64,000 nt of DNA from Tropicibacter naphthalenivorans (GTDB lineage: Bacteria > Pseudomonadota > Alphaproteobacteria > Rhodobacterales > Rhodobacteraceae): NCBI RefSeq assembly GCF_900176475.1, contig NZ_FWXX01000002.1, forward strand, positions 124,001 to 188,000, given 5' to 3'. The position numbers were made by a program, and so were the translations under genes. This document shows positions 19,014 to 28,237 of this stretch, piece by piece. Under the pieces are notes generated by a model that did no database searches, was not told where the DNA came from, and saw only the letters and a list, made by a program, of their open reading frames with translations. Position 1 is the first letter of the stretch. Every line of letters begins with the position of its first letter.

Positions 19014-19039
19014 CAGCCCGAGGATTTCGCCTCGGGCTG
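19014..19039 (-). terminator. Intercistronic hairpin between livK and livG
   Basis: CAGCCCGAGG and CCTCGGGCTG pair perfectly (10 bp) around ATTTCG, 24 bases after the livK stop. There is no T-run on the minus strand. It is more likely a partial terminator or a 3'-end protecting hairpin that keeps binding-protein mRNA above that of the membrane genes. Confidence 0.7.
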
Positions 19040-19062
19040 CCATTACGCCTATACCTGCCGAA

Positions 19063-20247
19063 TTACTTGAATTCGACGGTTTCGTACTTGGACCCTTCGA
19101 CCGTGAAGTGACGGTAGGAGCCAGCCGCCTCGCCGGGGCCGATCAGTTCCACGCCGGTTGCGCCGACGTAGTCGATCTCGCCGCCGTTTGCGATGATTTC
19201 AAAGGCTTTGCCCAGCTCGCCCGGCAGGATCGGCTCGCCCGGGGCGTTGGCCACGTTCAGCACGTTGTCGGCCACAGCCTTGGAGGAGGCCTCGCCGCCC
19301 GCCATCATAGCCAGCGCGATCAGCGCCGCCGCGTCATAGGATTCGCGGGTGTACGAGCTGTCGGGGTTGATGCCCGCATCGGTGGCCAGCTTGTTGAAGA
19401 TGTCGGTGCCTTCGCCTTCGGACCACGGAACGGTGCCAAAGGAGCCTTCCATGTCGGCGCCAAGGTCCGCCAGCAGCTGGTCGCCATACATGCCGTCGCC
19501 CATGACGTAGGTGTCAAACGCGCCGGTGTCGATGGACGCCTGGATGATGCCCTTGCCGCCCTGGTCGGTGTAGCCGAACACGGCCAGCACGTCGCCGCCC
19601 GCCGAAGCCAGCGCGCCGATTTCAGCCGAGTAGTCCGCCTTGCCGTCTTCGTGCGGCGCGGACAGGGTCACGGTGCCGCCGTTCGCGGTGAACGCCGCCT
19701 CAAAGCTGTCGGCCAGACCCTTGCCGTAGTCGTTGTTGGTGTAGGTCACGGCGACGTCGGTGATGCCTTTTTCGTTCAGGATTTCCGCCAGAACTTCGCC
19801 CTGACGCGCGTCAGAGGGCGCGGTGCGGAAGAACAGGCCGTTGTCTTCGGCTGCGGACAGCGCCGGCGAGGTCGCGGACGGCGAGATCATCGGAATACCG
19901 TTCGGCACAGCCACGTTGGACAGCACCGCGCCGGTCACGCCAGAGCAGTCCGCGCCCATGATCGCCACGACGCCATCGGTGGTGACCAGACGTTCGGCCG
20001 CTGCGGTCGCTGCGGCGGCGTCGATGCAGGTCGAGTCGCCGCGCACCGGGGTCAGAGTCACGCCGTCAAGGAAGGTGCCAGAGGCGTTTGCTTCGCTCAG
20101 GGCCAGCTCTGCGCCGTCGGCCATGATCGGGGTGATCGATTCCAGCGGGCCGGTAAAGCCGAGGATCACGCCAACCTTGGCTTCTTCGGCCAGAGCGGCG
20201 GTCGCGGTCAGCAGCGTGGCCGTCGAGGCCAGAAGCAGCTTTTTCAT
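19063..20247 (-). CDS. livK: Branched-chain amino acid ABC transporter, periplasmic binding protein
   Basis: A 394-residue protein beginning MKKLLLAS with a clear signal peptide (cleavage near ALA-EE, residue 22). The type I binding-protein fold is recognisable from VGVILGFTGPLESITPIMADGAELA and the later VAVTYTNNDYGKGLADSFE strand. It captures branched-chain or related amino acids in the periplasm for LivGFHM. The ATG at 20247 was chosen for the signal peptide. First gene of the operon; the hairpin after it probably sets its excess over the rest. Confidence 0.93.
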   Translation of the reverse strand: MKKLLLASTATLLTATAALAEEAKVGVILGFTGPLESITPIMADGAELALSEANASGTFLDGVTLTPVRGDSTCIDAAAATAAAERLVTTDGVVAIMGADCSGVTGAVLSNVAVPNGIPMISPSATSPALSAAEDNGLFFRTAPSDARQGEVLAEILNEKGITDVAVTYTNNDYGKGLADSFEAAFTANGGTVTLSAPHEDGKADYSAEIGALASAGGDVLAVFGYTDQGGKGIIQASIDTGAFDTYVMGDGMYGDQLLADLGADMEGSFGTVPWSEGEGTDIFNKLATDAGINPDSSYTRESYDAAALIALAMMAGGEASSKAVADNVLNVANAPGEPILPGELGKAFEIIANGGEIDYVGATGVELIGPGEAAGSYRHFTVEGSKYETVEFK

Positions 20248-20398
20248 ATTGGTAAACTCCCTGTGATTGAACCTTGGTTCTGGGCGAAAGCGTAGCATTC
20301 TTGACCAGAAAGAAAAGGCCAATCGGCGGGCAAAAACGTATGGTAAACGTCTTGTAAAAGGGCGGGCCGATACCGATTTCCGACTAAAGAGGTGACAC

Positions 20399-21496
20399 TT
20401 GCGACATTCCATTTTCACGATAATCGCTCCGGTTGTGCTGGCTTTTCCGGCGGTTGCAGAAACCATCGAATCGAGCATTGGCCCGCTCGAGATCTCCGCC
20501 CAGGTCGAAGGGCTGCAAACCCCTTGGGCCTTTGACTTTCTGCCCGGTGGCGCGATCCTGATTACCGAGCGTGAGGGGCGTTTGTGGATCGCCGAGAATG
20601 GCCAGAAAACAGAAGTGTCCGGTCTGCCCAAGATCAAGGTGGACGGGCAGGGTGGCCTGCTGGACGTTATGGTGCCGCGCGATTTTGCCGAGACGCGCGA
20701 GGTGTTCTTTACCTATGCAAAAAGCCAATGGATTCGCGGCTCTGGGACCGCCGTGTACCGCGCAACGCTGTCCGAGGACGGCACGCGGCTGACCAATGGC
20801 GAGACGATTTTCGAGATCAAGCGCGGCACCGGCGGGGGCTATCACTTTGGCTCGCGGCTGGTCGAGGCGCGCGACGGCACGCTGTTCGTAACCATTGGCG
20901 ACCGGGGCAACGGCGATCTGGCGCAGGATTTGTCGATGCACAATGGCTCGGTGGTGCGGATCACCCGCGATGGCGAGGCGCCCGGTGACAACCCCTTTGT
21001 GGGCGGTGACGGCTTGGCAGAGATTTACTCCTATGGGCACCGCAACCCGCAGGGCGCGGCGCTGGACCCAAGCGGGCAGCTGTGGGTGGCCGAACATGGC
21101 GCGCAGGGCGGCGATGAGGTCAACCGGATCGAAGCAGGCGTCAATTACGGCTGGCCGGTGATCTCTTACGGCGTGAATTACAACGGCACCAAGATCGGCG
21201 AAGGCACCGCCAAGGACGGCATGGCGCAGCCCGTGCACTATTGGGATCCGTCCATCGCGCCCTCTGGGATGGCGTTTTATGACGGCGACCTGCTGGGCGA
21301 CTGGCGGGGGGATGCCTTTGTCGGGTCGCTGAAATTCGATTATATCTCAAGGCTTTCCGGCGATCCTTTGACTGAGGTCGAACAGATCAAGGGCGAGGCG
21401 ACCGCCCGCGTGCGCGACGTGGCCCAAGGGCCGGACGGCGCGCTGTGGTTCCTGAGCGTGCTCAACGATGCGCTCTACCGGATCGCGCCGCAATAG
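20399..21496 (+). CDS. PQQ-dependent aldose sugar dehydrogenase-like protein
   Basis: A 365-residue exported beta-propeller protein of the soluble glucose/aldose dehydrogenase family (Asd/YliI type). The signature blocks are LQTPWAFDFLPGGAILITEREG near 40-60, GGGYHFGSRL, and IYSYGHRNPQGAALDP near 210. A short signal peptide ends near VAE. It starts with TTG at 20399, preceded by AAAGAGGTGACAC; no ATG or GTG fits better. The family oxidises sugars in the periplasm with PQQ, but no pqq biosynthesis gene is in the window. Divergent from livK. Confidence 0.85.
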   Translation: MRHSIFTIIAPVVLAFPAVAETIESSIGPLEISAQVEGLQTPWAFDFLPGGAILITEREGRLWIAENGQKTEVSGLPKIKVDGQGGLLDVMVPRDFAETREVFFTYAKSQWIRGSGTAVYRATLSEDGTRLTNGETIFEIKRGTGGGYHFGSRLVEARDGTLFVTIGDRGNGDLAQDLSMHNGSVVRITRDGEAPGDNPFVGGDGLAEIYSYGHRNPQGAALDPSGQLWVAEHGAQGGDEVNRIEAGVNYGWPVISYGVNYNGTKIGEGTAKDGMAQPVHYWDPSIAPSGMAFYDGDLLGDWRGDAFVGSLKFDYISRLSGDPLTEVEQIKGEATARVRDVAQGPDGALWFLSVLNDALYRIAPQ

Positions 21497-21498
21497 AC

Positions 21499-22371
21499 CT
21501 AGATCATGCCCGGCGTGATGCGATCCAGATCGGCCTGCCACTTGGGTGGCAAGTAGCCGGTCAGCGATTGCGCCAAGGCATAGCTGCTGACGCAACGGGC
21601 CACGGCGCGGGCGCGGGCCTCGGACGGCATGGGGCCATATTCCCCTTTGTTATCAACGTACTCAAAGGCGTTGTTCGCGCGATGCTCTAGCCGCATAAAA
21701 TCGCAGATCTGCGCCACGCGCTCGGCGCGCTGGGGGCTGAACAGCTCTTCGGTATAGATCGTCAAAATCTCGGACGCATCAAAGACGCTGCGGGCATTGG
21801 CATAGGCAAAGGGCAGCGGATTGACGCCCTCGGCGCCGGGCCCGTCGGGGGGCGTTTCGTCCAGCAACTCATTGAAAAGCTGCAACTCTGTGGCCTCGGG
21901 GCGGTGCAGTTTCTTGCGGTGCGCCGCGCCCGACCACAGCCGGTCCGGCGGGTTGCGCATCAAAAGGATGATCCGCGCGTCGGGAAAGGTCTCTTTCATA
22001 TCGGCAAAGGCGGCGGGCGGCATCGACGAATACCCCGGCGAGATGTCCATCACCGGCTGGCCGGGCTGGGACCAACGTTCCAGAAAGGCGCGAAACTCGG
22101 CCGAGCTGCGCAGGTGCGCGCGGTCCTGGCGGATCAGCTCCCACGGGCGCAGCGGTCCACCGCGCGCCTCGGCCTTGGCGCGCATCCGGTCCCAGATTTC
22201 CTGCGCTTTGTTCTGCAACTCAGGCTTGCACCCGGGGAAGTGCGTGTTGAACCAGTTTATCTCTTTGATCCAACCGTGGTGGGCGTTGGTGTTTTGTTTG
22301 AGGTATTGGTACAGCCACGTGGTGCCACTGCGCGGCAGGCCGATGCAGGCTGTGTAAGGTCCAATCGTCAT
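21499..22371 (-). CDS. Sulfotransferase-family protein
   Basis: A 290-residue protein. The 5'-phosphosulfate-binding loop reads GLPRSGTTWLY at 11-21, and the 3'-phosphate-binding block IILLMRNPPDRLWSGAAHR lies near 130-150, both hallmarks of PAPS-dependent sulfotransferases. It should move sulfate from PAPS to an unknown acceptor in the cytosol. Its stop lies two bases from the stop of the convergent sugar dehydrogenase, and no terminator separates them. Confidence 0.82.
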   Translation of the reverse strand: MTIGPYTACIGLPRSGTTWLYQYLKQNTNAHHGWIKEINWFNTHFPGCKPELQNKAQEIWDRMRAKAEARGGPLRPWELIRQDRAHLRSSAEFRAFLERWSQPGQPVMDISPGYSSMPPAAFADMKETFPDARIILLMRNPPDRLWSGAAHRKKLHRPEATELQLFNELLDETPPDGPGAEGVNPLPFAYANARSVFDASEILTIYTEELFSPQRAERVAQICDFMRLEHRANNAFEYVDNKGEYGPMPSEARARAVARCVSSYALAQSLTGYLPPKWQADLDRITPGMI

Positions 22372-22419
22372 GCTTTAAACGTAGCGCGCTGTCCGCTCGG
22401 GTCTTGTGATCTGCATCAC

Positions 22420-23430
22420 CTAAATAGACAACTTAGAGGCGTACGTGCCGCGTTCGCGGTAGGGGGTCGTTTCATACTGCGCGCGATAGCATTTGGAAAA
22501 ATGCGACGGCGAGGCAAATCCGCAGGCCAGCGCCACGTTGATCACGCTCATATCGGTCTGCATCAGCAGGTTGCGCGCCTTTTGCAGCCGCAACTCCATG
22601 TAATACCGCTTGGGCGAGCGTGACAGGTAGCGCCGGAACAGCCGCTCCAGCTGGCGGGTGGACATGCCCACCTCCTTGGCGAGGATCGCGGGCGAAATCG
22701 GCTCTTCGATGTTGGCTTCCATCATCTGGATGACCTGGCTCAGCTTGGGGTGACGCACGCCGATCCGGGTCGGCACGGACAGGCGCTGGGTGTCCTGATC
22801 GGTGCGGATCGAGCTGTAGATCTGCTGGTCGGCCACCGCGCTGGCCAGCTCTTCGCCGTGGTCATTGGCGATCACCTGCAAGAACAGGTCAATCGAAGAG
22901 GTGCCGCCCGCCGTCGTCATCCGGTTGCCGTCGATGGTGAACACCGATTTTGTCAGCAGAACATCCTCGAATTCCTCGGAAAAACTGTCCTGGTTTTCCC
23001 AGTGGATGGTGGCACGCTTTGCGTCGAGCAGACCGGCCTTGGCCATGGTATAGGCGGCGGTGCACAGCCCGCCCACCAACACGCCCTTGCGCGCCTCGCG
23101 GCGCAGCCACGAAATGATCCGCTTGGTCGAGGCGGCCTGCACGTCAGAGCCGCCACACAAAACGATCACGTCGTCACGGTGCAAATCGCCCAAGTCGCCG
23201 TCCAGCTGAAACACCGTTCCGGTCGAGCAACGCAGCGTCTCGCCGCCTTCGCCGATCACCATCCAATCGTACAGCTTTTTGTTCGACATCCGGTTCGCCA
23301 GACGCAGGCAATCAAGCGCCGCGGCAAAGGACAAAAGCGTAAAGTTTTCAAGCAATACAAAGACAAAGCGGCGCGGCTTGTTCGGCACGCTTTCAAGTTC
23401 GACAATCTGACGCTGTGACGGTGGTAGCAT
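22420..23430 (-). CDS. GlxA-type AraC-family regulator (DJ-1/PfpI sensor domain)
   Basis: A 336-residue protein. Residues about 18-185 form a class I glutamine amidotransferase/DJ-1-like domain (FVFVLLENFTLLSFAAALD; GGLCTAAYTMAKAGLL), followed by an AraC helix-turn-helix pair at about 230-330 (LAKEVGMSTRQLERLFRRYLS and VALACGFASPSHFSKCYR). This matches the GlxA group, which includes GbdR/CdhR, regulators of choline, betaine or carnitine catabolism. The ligand is not determinable here, and no catabolic genes sit beside it. It is divergent from the DAHP synthase gene. Confidence 0.92.
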   Translation of the reverse strand: MLPPSQRQIVELESVPNKPRRFVFVLLENFTLLSFAAALDCLRLANRMSNKKLYDWMVIGEGGETLRCSTGTVFQLDGDLGDLHRDDVIVLCGGSDVQAASTKRIISWLRREARKGVLVGGLCTAAYTMAKAGLLDAKRATIHWENQDSFSEEFEDVLLTKSVFTIDGNRMTTAGGTSSIDLFLQVIANDHGEELASAVADQQIYSSIRTDQDTQRLSVPTRIGVRHPKLSQVIQMMEANIEEPISPAILAKEVGMSTRQLERLFRRYLSRSPKRYYMELRLQKARNLLMQTDMSVINVALACGFASPSHFSKCYRAQYETTPYRERGTYASKLSI

Positions 23431-23605
23431 CGGGTGACACCTTTATTGGAATCTGCGCCCCCCTGACAGGGATTGAGTCACATGGTCAGAAGAGTCTGGC
23501 AGCGTCAAGGCATGTCGCAAAAAAGGTGTCTGGTAGCGCTGTCTTTGGTCGGTTATAGAGCAATCTGTTAAGCCTCGAACTCATGAGACAAACCGGAGAA
23601 GACAG

Positions 23606-24976
23606 ATGACCGAGTGGCACAAATCGAACTGGCGCAACAAGCCGCGGGTTCAGATGCCCGATTATACGGATCAGGCAGCGCTGAACGCCGTCGAGGCCCA
23701 GCTGTCCAAGTATCCGCCGCTGGTCTTTGCCGGTGAAGCGCGCCGCCTCAAGGAGCAGCTGGCCGAAGCGGGCCGGGGCGAGGCGTTCATGCTTCAGGGC
23801 GGCGATTGCGCCGAGGCGTTCGACCAGTTCAGCGCCAATGCGATCCGCGACACCTTTAAGGTGATGTTGCAGATGGCGATGGTGCTGACCTTTGGCGCCA
23901 AGGTGCCGGTGGTCAAGGTGGGGCGCATGGCCGGCCAGTTCGCCAAGCCGCGCTCGGCCCCGACCGAGGTGATTGATGGTGTCGAGCTGCCCAGCTTCCG
24001 CGGTGACATCATCAACGATCTGGATTTCACGCCCGAAGCGCGCATTCCGAACCCGCAGAAGATGCTGCAAGCCTACACCCAGGCCGCCGCAACGCTGAAC
24101 CTGCTGCGCGCGTTTTCCACCGGCGGGTACGCCGACGTGCACCAGGTGCACCAGTGGACGTTGGGCTTTACCGAGTCGGACAACGCCGCGAAGTACCGCG
24201 ACATGGCGAACCGCATTCAGGATGCGCTGGACTTTATCAAGGCCGCAGGCGTGACCGGCGATCAGGCGCACACGCTGCAAACCGTTGAATTCTACACCAG
24301 CCATGAATCGCTGCTGCTGGAATACGAAGAGGCGCTGTGCCGTCAGGATTCGACCTCTGGCAAATGGCTGGCAGGCTCGGGTCACATGATCTGGATCGGC
24401 GACCGCACCCGTCAGCCCGACGGCGCGCATGTGGAATTTGCCCGCGGTGTGCTGAACCCGGTTGGCCTGAAATGTGGCCCGACCACCACCGCCGAAGACC
24501 TCAAGGTCTTGATGAACAAGCTGAACCCCGAAAACGAGGCGGGCAAGCTGACGCTGATCGCCCGTTTCGGCGCGGGCAAGGTTGGTGAAAACCTGCCGCG
24601 TTTGATCAAAGCCGTTCAGGAAGAGGGCGCCAACGTCACTTGGGTTTGCGATCCGATGCACGGCAATACGATCAAATCCGCGACCGGCTACAAGACGCGC
24701 CCCTTCGACAGCGTTCTGCGCGAAGTGCGCGAGTTCTTTGCGGTGCACGAAGCCGAAGGCACGATCCCCGGCGGTGTCCACTTTGAGATGACCGGCCTTG
24801 ATGTGACCGAATGCACCGGCGGCGTGCGCGAAGTCACCGAAGAGGACCTGAGCGCCCGTTACCACACCGCCTGCGATCCGCGTCTGAACGCCTCGCAGTC
24901 TCTGGAGCTGGCCTTCCTCGTGGCCGAGGAGCTGACCGCGCGTCGCCAGAATGCGAGCCTTGCGGCCAACGGCTAA
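23606..24976 (+). CDS. Class II 3-deoxy-7-phosphoheptulonate (DAHP) synthase
   Basis: Condenses phosphoenolpyruvate and erythrose 4-phosphate, the first step of the shikimate pathway. The 456-residue protein is of the plant/actinobacterial class II type, with [10 protein letters not shown] (metal-binding Cys) near 59-68, [12 protein letters not shown] near 107-118, and [11 protein letters not shown]-like and [15 protein letters not shown] blocks in the C-terminal half. No chorismate mutase domain is fused. The ATG follows GGAGAAGACAG. It ends at a bidirectional terminator. Confidence 0.95.
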   Translation: MTEWHKSNWRNKPRVQMPDYTDQAALNAVEAQLSKYPPLVFAGEARRLKEQLAEAGRGEAFMLQGGDCAEAFDQFSANAIRDTFKVMLQMAMVLTFGAKVPVVKVGRMAGQFAKPRSAPTEVIDGVELPSFRGDIINDLDFTPEARIPNPQKMLQAYTQAAATLNLLRAFSTGGYADVHQVHQWTLGFTESDNAAKYRDMANRIQDALDFIKAAGVTGDQAHTLQTVEFYTSHESLLLEYEEALCRQDSTSGKWLAGSGHMIWIGDRTRQPDGAHVEFARGVLNPVGLKCGPTTTAEDLKVLMNKLNPENEAGKLTLIARFGAGKVGENLPRLIKAVQEEGANVTWVCDPMHGNTIKSATGYKTRPFDSVLREVREFFAVHEAEGTIPGGVHFEMTGLDVTECTGGVREVTEEDLSARYHTACDPRLNASQSLELAFLVAEELTARRQNASLAANG

Positions 24977-24993
24977 GCCCACCCCGAAACCCT

Positions 24994-25032
24994 AAAAAAG
25001 CGCCCCGTATCAATGCGATGCGGGGCGTTTTT
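24994..25032. terminator. Bidirectional intrinsic terminator after DAHP synthase
   Basis: GCGCCCCG(T) pairs with (G)CGGGGCGT around a short loop, with A6 before and T5 after. Confidence 0.85.
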
Positions 25033-25045
25033 CATGTGTTGGATA

Positions 25046-25077
25046 AGAAAAAGCCCGAGGGGGCAACTCCCTCGGGC
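25046..25077 (-). terminator. Intrinsic terminator for the PAS_5 gene
   Basis: GCCCGAGGG pairs with CCCTCGGGC; on the minus strand the stem is followed by TTTTTCTT. Confidence 0.85.
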
Positions 25078-25136
25078 GGTCCTCTGCCAGACTGGCGGAT
25101 TGCGACCCTTTGGCGGGCCGTCTGTTTTGGTCGTCT

Positions 25137-25844
25137 TTAGTCGTTCGACACGACAAGGCGCAGGTGGCCCCGTTCCGGCGCGCTGGTCTTTTTCGGTTCG
25201 ACCAGTTTGCCCAGCGTCTCGGATTCGAGTCGAATTTGAGAGATCGCCGACGGCTCATCCTCGATGATCTCGACCGGGCGACGGGAAATGATGCCCGAGG
25301 TCACGGCGGGCTGGATGTCCACCGTCTTGATCTTGAAGCGGCGCGGGGTGCGGCCAACGCGGCCATGGCTGACCAATGCGCCCAGCGCGCGGCTGACATC
25401 GCCGAAATCGGACCGCAGCGGCATGAGAATCATCGAGGCGCTCAGCTCGGGCTTGCCAAAACCGCCCTCGGCCTCGAGCTCGATCTTGATGATCGCGGGG
25501 TCGGCGAACAGGCGGGTGACGGCGGCGCCAAAGGCTTCGCGCTCATCGGGGGCGATCAGGCTCGACAGGGGCATCCCGGCGATCTGCATCCCCATCAGCT
25601 CGTTCAGATGGGTGCCGGCGACGCGCATCTTGGCCATGGACGGCGCGATGCGCTCCATCAAAAAGGCGTTTTCCAGCGCGCTTTCCATGCCGCGCGGGTC
25701 GATCTGGCTGCGCAGCGGCACTTCGGAACCGTCGCACAGGCCGTTCCAATAGGCCTCGACGATGCGCAGGGGTGCCATGCGCTTGGCCTTTTCACGTTCC
25801 GTCATCGAAACTACGTCCTGACCTTTTCCACCTTTGCCAAACAT
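25137..25844 (-). CDS. PAS_5 (DUF1488-like) domain protein
   Basis: A 235-residue soluble protein. The region about 18-165 resembles the alphaproteobacterial PAS_5 family (PF07310), with RIVEAYWNGLCDGSEVPLRSQIDP and HLNELMGMQIAGMPLSSLI blocks. The C-terminal 70 residues are charged and low in conserved features. There is no output domain or membrane segment, so it may act as a regulatory partner protein. The role of the family is not known in general. It is divergent from yicC and ends in its own terminator. Confidence 0.75.
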   Translation of the reverse strand: MFGKGGKGQDVVSMTEREKAKRMAPLRIVEAYWNGLCDGSEVPLRSQIDPRGMESALENAFLMERIAPSMAKMRVAGTHLNELMGMQIAGMPLSSLIAPDEREAFGAAVTRLFADPAIIKIELEAEGGFGKPELSASMILMPLRSDFGDVSRALGALVSHGRVGRTPRRFKIKTVDIQPAVTSGIISRRPVEIIEDEPSAISQIRLESETLGKLVEPKKTSAPERGHLRLVVSND

Positions 25845-26044
25845 GGGTCCGCTCCTTTGTCTTGGCAGCGACTGGTATGGGCCCCCACGGCCACCCCGTC
25901 AGCTTAATCTTTGTTGCTGAGTTATTACTAGCAGACCTCTGTCCAGATTTCGCCCCAATTGTGACCCAAAGGTTAACGGATGCTTAGAAAACTTGCCTTA
26001 TGCCGGTCATCCCGATACCCCGGAGCCCCAAGGGAGAGACAGCC

Positions 26045-26935
26045 ATGCGCCAATCAATGACAGGGTTCGCCAGCCGACAAGGACAGGGCTTTGGCCTGCA
26101 ATGGGTCTGGGAGCTGCGCGGGGTCAATGGCAAGGGGCTGGACCTGCGCCTGCGCCTGCCCGACTGGGTCGAAGGGCTAGAGGCGCAAGTGCGCGAAATC
26201 ACGACGAAAAAGCTGGCTCGGGGGAATGTGCAAATCTCTCTCAAGCTGTCCTCTGCCGCCGCCGAAGGGGCGCTGCGGTTGGACGGTGCGCAGCTGTCAT
26301 CGGTGCTGGACGCTATGGCCGAGATCGAAACCCAGGCGATGGATCGCGGGCTATCGCTTGCACCGTCCACCGCCGCCGATATCGTGGCCTTGCGCGGGGT
26401 GTTATCAAGTGACGCCCCAGAGGTCGATCAGGCCGCCCTAAAGAAGACACTTTTAGACGATTTTGGGGCAACCTTGAACGACTTCGCCGAAATGCGCGCC
26501 CGAGAGGGTGAGTCGTTAACCACGATCCTCAACCGGCAGCTGGCCGAGATCGCCGATCTGGTCGACCAGGCAGAAACCGCCGTGCGCGCACGCGAAGATC
26601 AGCAAGCCGAAAAGCTGAAAACCCAGCTGGGCCGGGTCATGGACAACACCGACGGCATGGACCCCGCGCGCATTGCGCAGGAGCTGGCCCTGATCGCGGT
26701 GAAATCCGACGTGACAGAGGAGCTCGACCGGCTGCGCGCCCATATGGATGCCGCACAAGAGCTGATGCAGGCCAAGGGCGCCGTGGGCCGCAAATTCGAC
26801 TTTCTCATGCAGGAGTTTAACCGGGAGGCCAACACTTTGTGTTCCAAATCCGGCGATGCGCAGTTGACCCAAGTGGGCCTTGCGCTCAAGACCACCATCG
26901 ACCAGATGCGTGAACAAGTTCAGAACGTGGAGTAA
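26045..26935 (+). CDS. yicC: YicC-family endoribonuclease/stress protein
   Basis: A 296-residue protein with the diagnostic YicC N-terminus MRQSMTGFASRQG and the block ELRGVNGKGLDLRLRLP. The DUF1732 C-terminus reads GRKFDFLMQEFNREANTLCSKS. E. coli YicC is reported to act as an RNase affecting small RNA stability. The ATG at 26045 follows GGGAGAGACAGCC. It is placed three bases before gmk, the usual alphaproteobacterial arrangement, so the two are co-transcribed. Confidence 0.93.
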   Translation: MRQSMTGFASRQGQGFGLQWVWELRGVNGKGLDLRLRLPDWVEGLEAQVREITTKKLARGNVQISLKLSSAAAEGALRLDGAQLSSVLDAMAEIETQAMDRGLSLAPSTAADIVALRGVLSSDAPEVDQAALKKTLLDDFGATLNDFAEMRAREGESLTTILNRQLAEIADLVDQAETAVRAREDQQAEKLKTQLGRVMDNTDGMDPARIAQELALIAVKSDVTEELDRLRAHMDAAQELMQAKGAVGRKFDFLMQEFNREANTLCSKSGDAQLTQVGLALKTTIDQMREQVQNVE

Positions 26936-26938
26936 GAC

Positions 26939-27580
26939 ATGACCCGTCGCGGCCTTCTCATCATTCTTTCATCGCCCTCGGGGGCCGGGAAATCCACGCT
27001 GGCCAAGCGGTTGCGCAAGTGGGACCCGTCGATCAACTTTTCGGTCTCGGCGACCACCCGCGCGCCGCGCCCCGGCGAAGTGGACGGCGAGGATTACCAC
27101 TTTATGGCTGAGGCCGATTTCAAAAAGGCGGTCAGCAACGGCGGGATGCTGGAACACGCCCATGTGTTCGGCAACTTTTACGGCTCGCCAAAGGGGCCGG
27201 TGCGCGATGCGATCATCGACGGCAAGGACGTGCTGTTCGACATCGACTGGCAGGGCGCGCAGCAGATGACCAACAGCGAACTGGCCTTGCACACGCTGTC
27301 GATTTTCCTGCTGCCGCCGTCGATTGCGGAACTCAAGCGCCGTCTCATCAGCCGCGGGCAGGATGGTGACGACGTGATCGACCGCCGGATGCAGAAAAGC
27401 TGGGACGAGATTTCGCACTGGGGGTCGTATGATTTTGTGCTGGTGAATGAGGATCTGGACAAGACCGAGGAACAGCTCAAATCCATCATCACCGCCGCGC
27501 GCCTGCGCCGGACGCAGCAGCCGACGCTGCTGGAACATGTGCGCGCGCTGCAATCTGAATTCGAGGAGACGGGACAATGA
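26939..27580 (+). CDS. gmk: Guanylate kinase
   Basis: Phosphorylates GMP to GDP in nucleotide metabolism. The 213-residue protein has Walker [10 protein letters not shown] at 12-20, the GMP-binding stretch [19 protein letters not shown], and the lid region LISRGQDG. Size and motifs are standard. The stop overlaps the next gene's start (ATGA), coupling it to the carbonic anhydrase-like gene. Confidence 0.97.
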   Translation: MTRRGLLIILSSPSGAGKSTLAKRLRKWDPSINFSVSATTRAPRPGEVDGEDYHFMAEADFKKAVSNGGMLEHAHVFGNFYGSPKGPVRDAIIDGKDVLFDIDWQGAQQMTNSELALHTLSIFLLPPSIAELKRRLISRGQDGDDVIDRRMQKSWDEISHWGSYDFVLVNEDLDKTEEQLKSIITAARLRRTQQPTLLEHVRALQSEFEETGQ

Positions 27581-28098
27581 CCATTTACGCTTTGGACGGC
27601 AAAGCCCCCACCGTGGCCGAGGACGCCTGGGTCGCGCCGGACGCCAATGTGATCGGCAACGTGGTGCTTGAAGGCAAATCCAGCGTCTGGTTCGGCAGCA
27701 CCCTGCGCGGTGACAATGAGGAAATCCGTGTCGGCGCAGGGACCAACGTGCAGGAAAACACCGTTTGCCACACCGACCCCGGCTATCCGCTGACCATCGG
27801 CGCGGGCTGCACCATTGGTCATAAGGTCATGCTGCACGGCTGCACCATTGGCGAGAACACCTTGATCGGGATGGGCGCGACGATCCTTAATGGCGCCAAG
27901 ATCGGCAAGAACTGCCTGATCGGCGCAGGGGCCTTGATCACCGAAGGCAAAGAGATCCCCGATGGTTCGCTGGTCATGGGCGCGCCGGGCAAGGTGGTAC
28001 GCCAGCTGGATGAGGCGGCCATCGCCAAGCTGCAAAAATCCGCCACGCATTATCAGGACAACGCGGCGCGCTTTGCTGCGGGTCTGTCCGAAGTCTAA
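27577..28098 (+). CDS. Gamma-class carbonic anhydrase-family protein
   Basis: A 173-residue left-handed beta-helix (hexapeptide repeats throughout). The metal-binding histidines are those expected: the one in [10 protein letters not shown] and the pair in IGHKVMLHG. Members reversibly hydrate CO2 or are inactive structural relatives such as YrdA and CaiE. All three Zn-ligand histidines are present, so activity is possible. Last gene of yicC-gmk-this unit, followed by a hairpin terminator. Confidence 0.92.
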   Translation: MTIYALDGKAPTVAEDAWVAPDANVIGNVVLEGKSSVWFGSTLRGDNEEIRVGAGTNVQENTVCHTDPGYPLTIGAGCTIGHKVMLHGCTIGENTLIGMGATILNGAKIGKNCLIGAGALITEGKEIPDGSLVMGAPGKVVRQLDEAAIAKLQKSATHYQDNAARFAAGLSEV

Positions 28099-28117
28099 TT
28101 TCTGACCTGATGGTCAA

Positions 28118-28160
28118 GAAAAAGCGGGGCGCGAGGGGCACACCTCTTGCGCCCCGTTTG
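28118..28160. terminator. Hairpin terminator after the carbonic anhydrase-like gene
   Basis: CGGGGCGC (28125-28132) pairs with GCGCCCCG (28149-28156), with an inner GAGG/CCTC. The T-run is GTTTG on the plus strand and stronger (TTTTTCTT) on the minus strand. Confidence 0.65.
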
Positions 28161-28178
28161 CGCATCATTAGGGTGCGG

Positions 28179-28196
28179 CTGTCACGCAGGCGTCAC
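28179..28196 (+). promoter_or_regulatory. Pho box upstream of the PLP enzyme-phoR unit
   Basis: CTGTCAC-GCAG-GCGTCAC is two heptamers at an 11-base period, matching the PhoB direct-repeat consensus CTGTCAT-N4-CTGTCAT. A TATTGC hexamer lies 10 bases downstream (28207-28212), the usual distance from a Pho box to a -10 element. Confidence 0.65.
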
Positions 28197-28237
28197 ATGC
28201 CGCGCGTATTGCCCTCTGAAAGAAAGGTCCCAGACAG

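Noticed and set aside
19040-19062. A longer LivG start at 19043
   Set aside because: The extension would be coded by the perfect hairpin at 19014-19039 and does not resemble LivG N-termini.
23481-23570. Short frame before the DAHP synthase as a leader peptide for attenuation
   Set aside because: It has a single Trp and a single Tyr and no clusters of aromatic codons or alternative hairpins.
28160-28237. SAM-type riboswitch before the PLP enzyme gene
   Set aside because: Only about 80 bases are available, dominated by the Pho box, and no SAM-II core sequence is visible.
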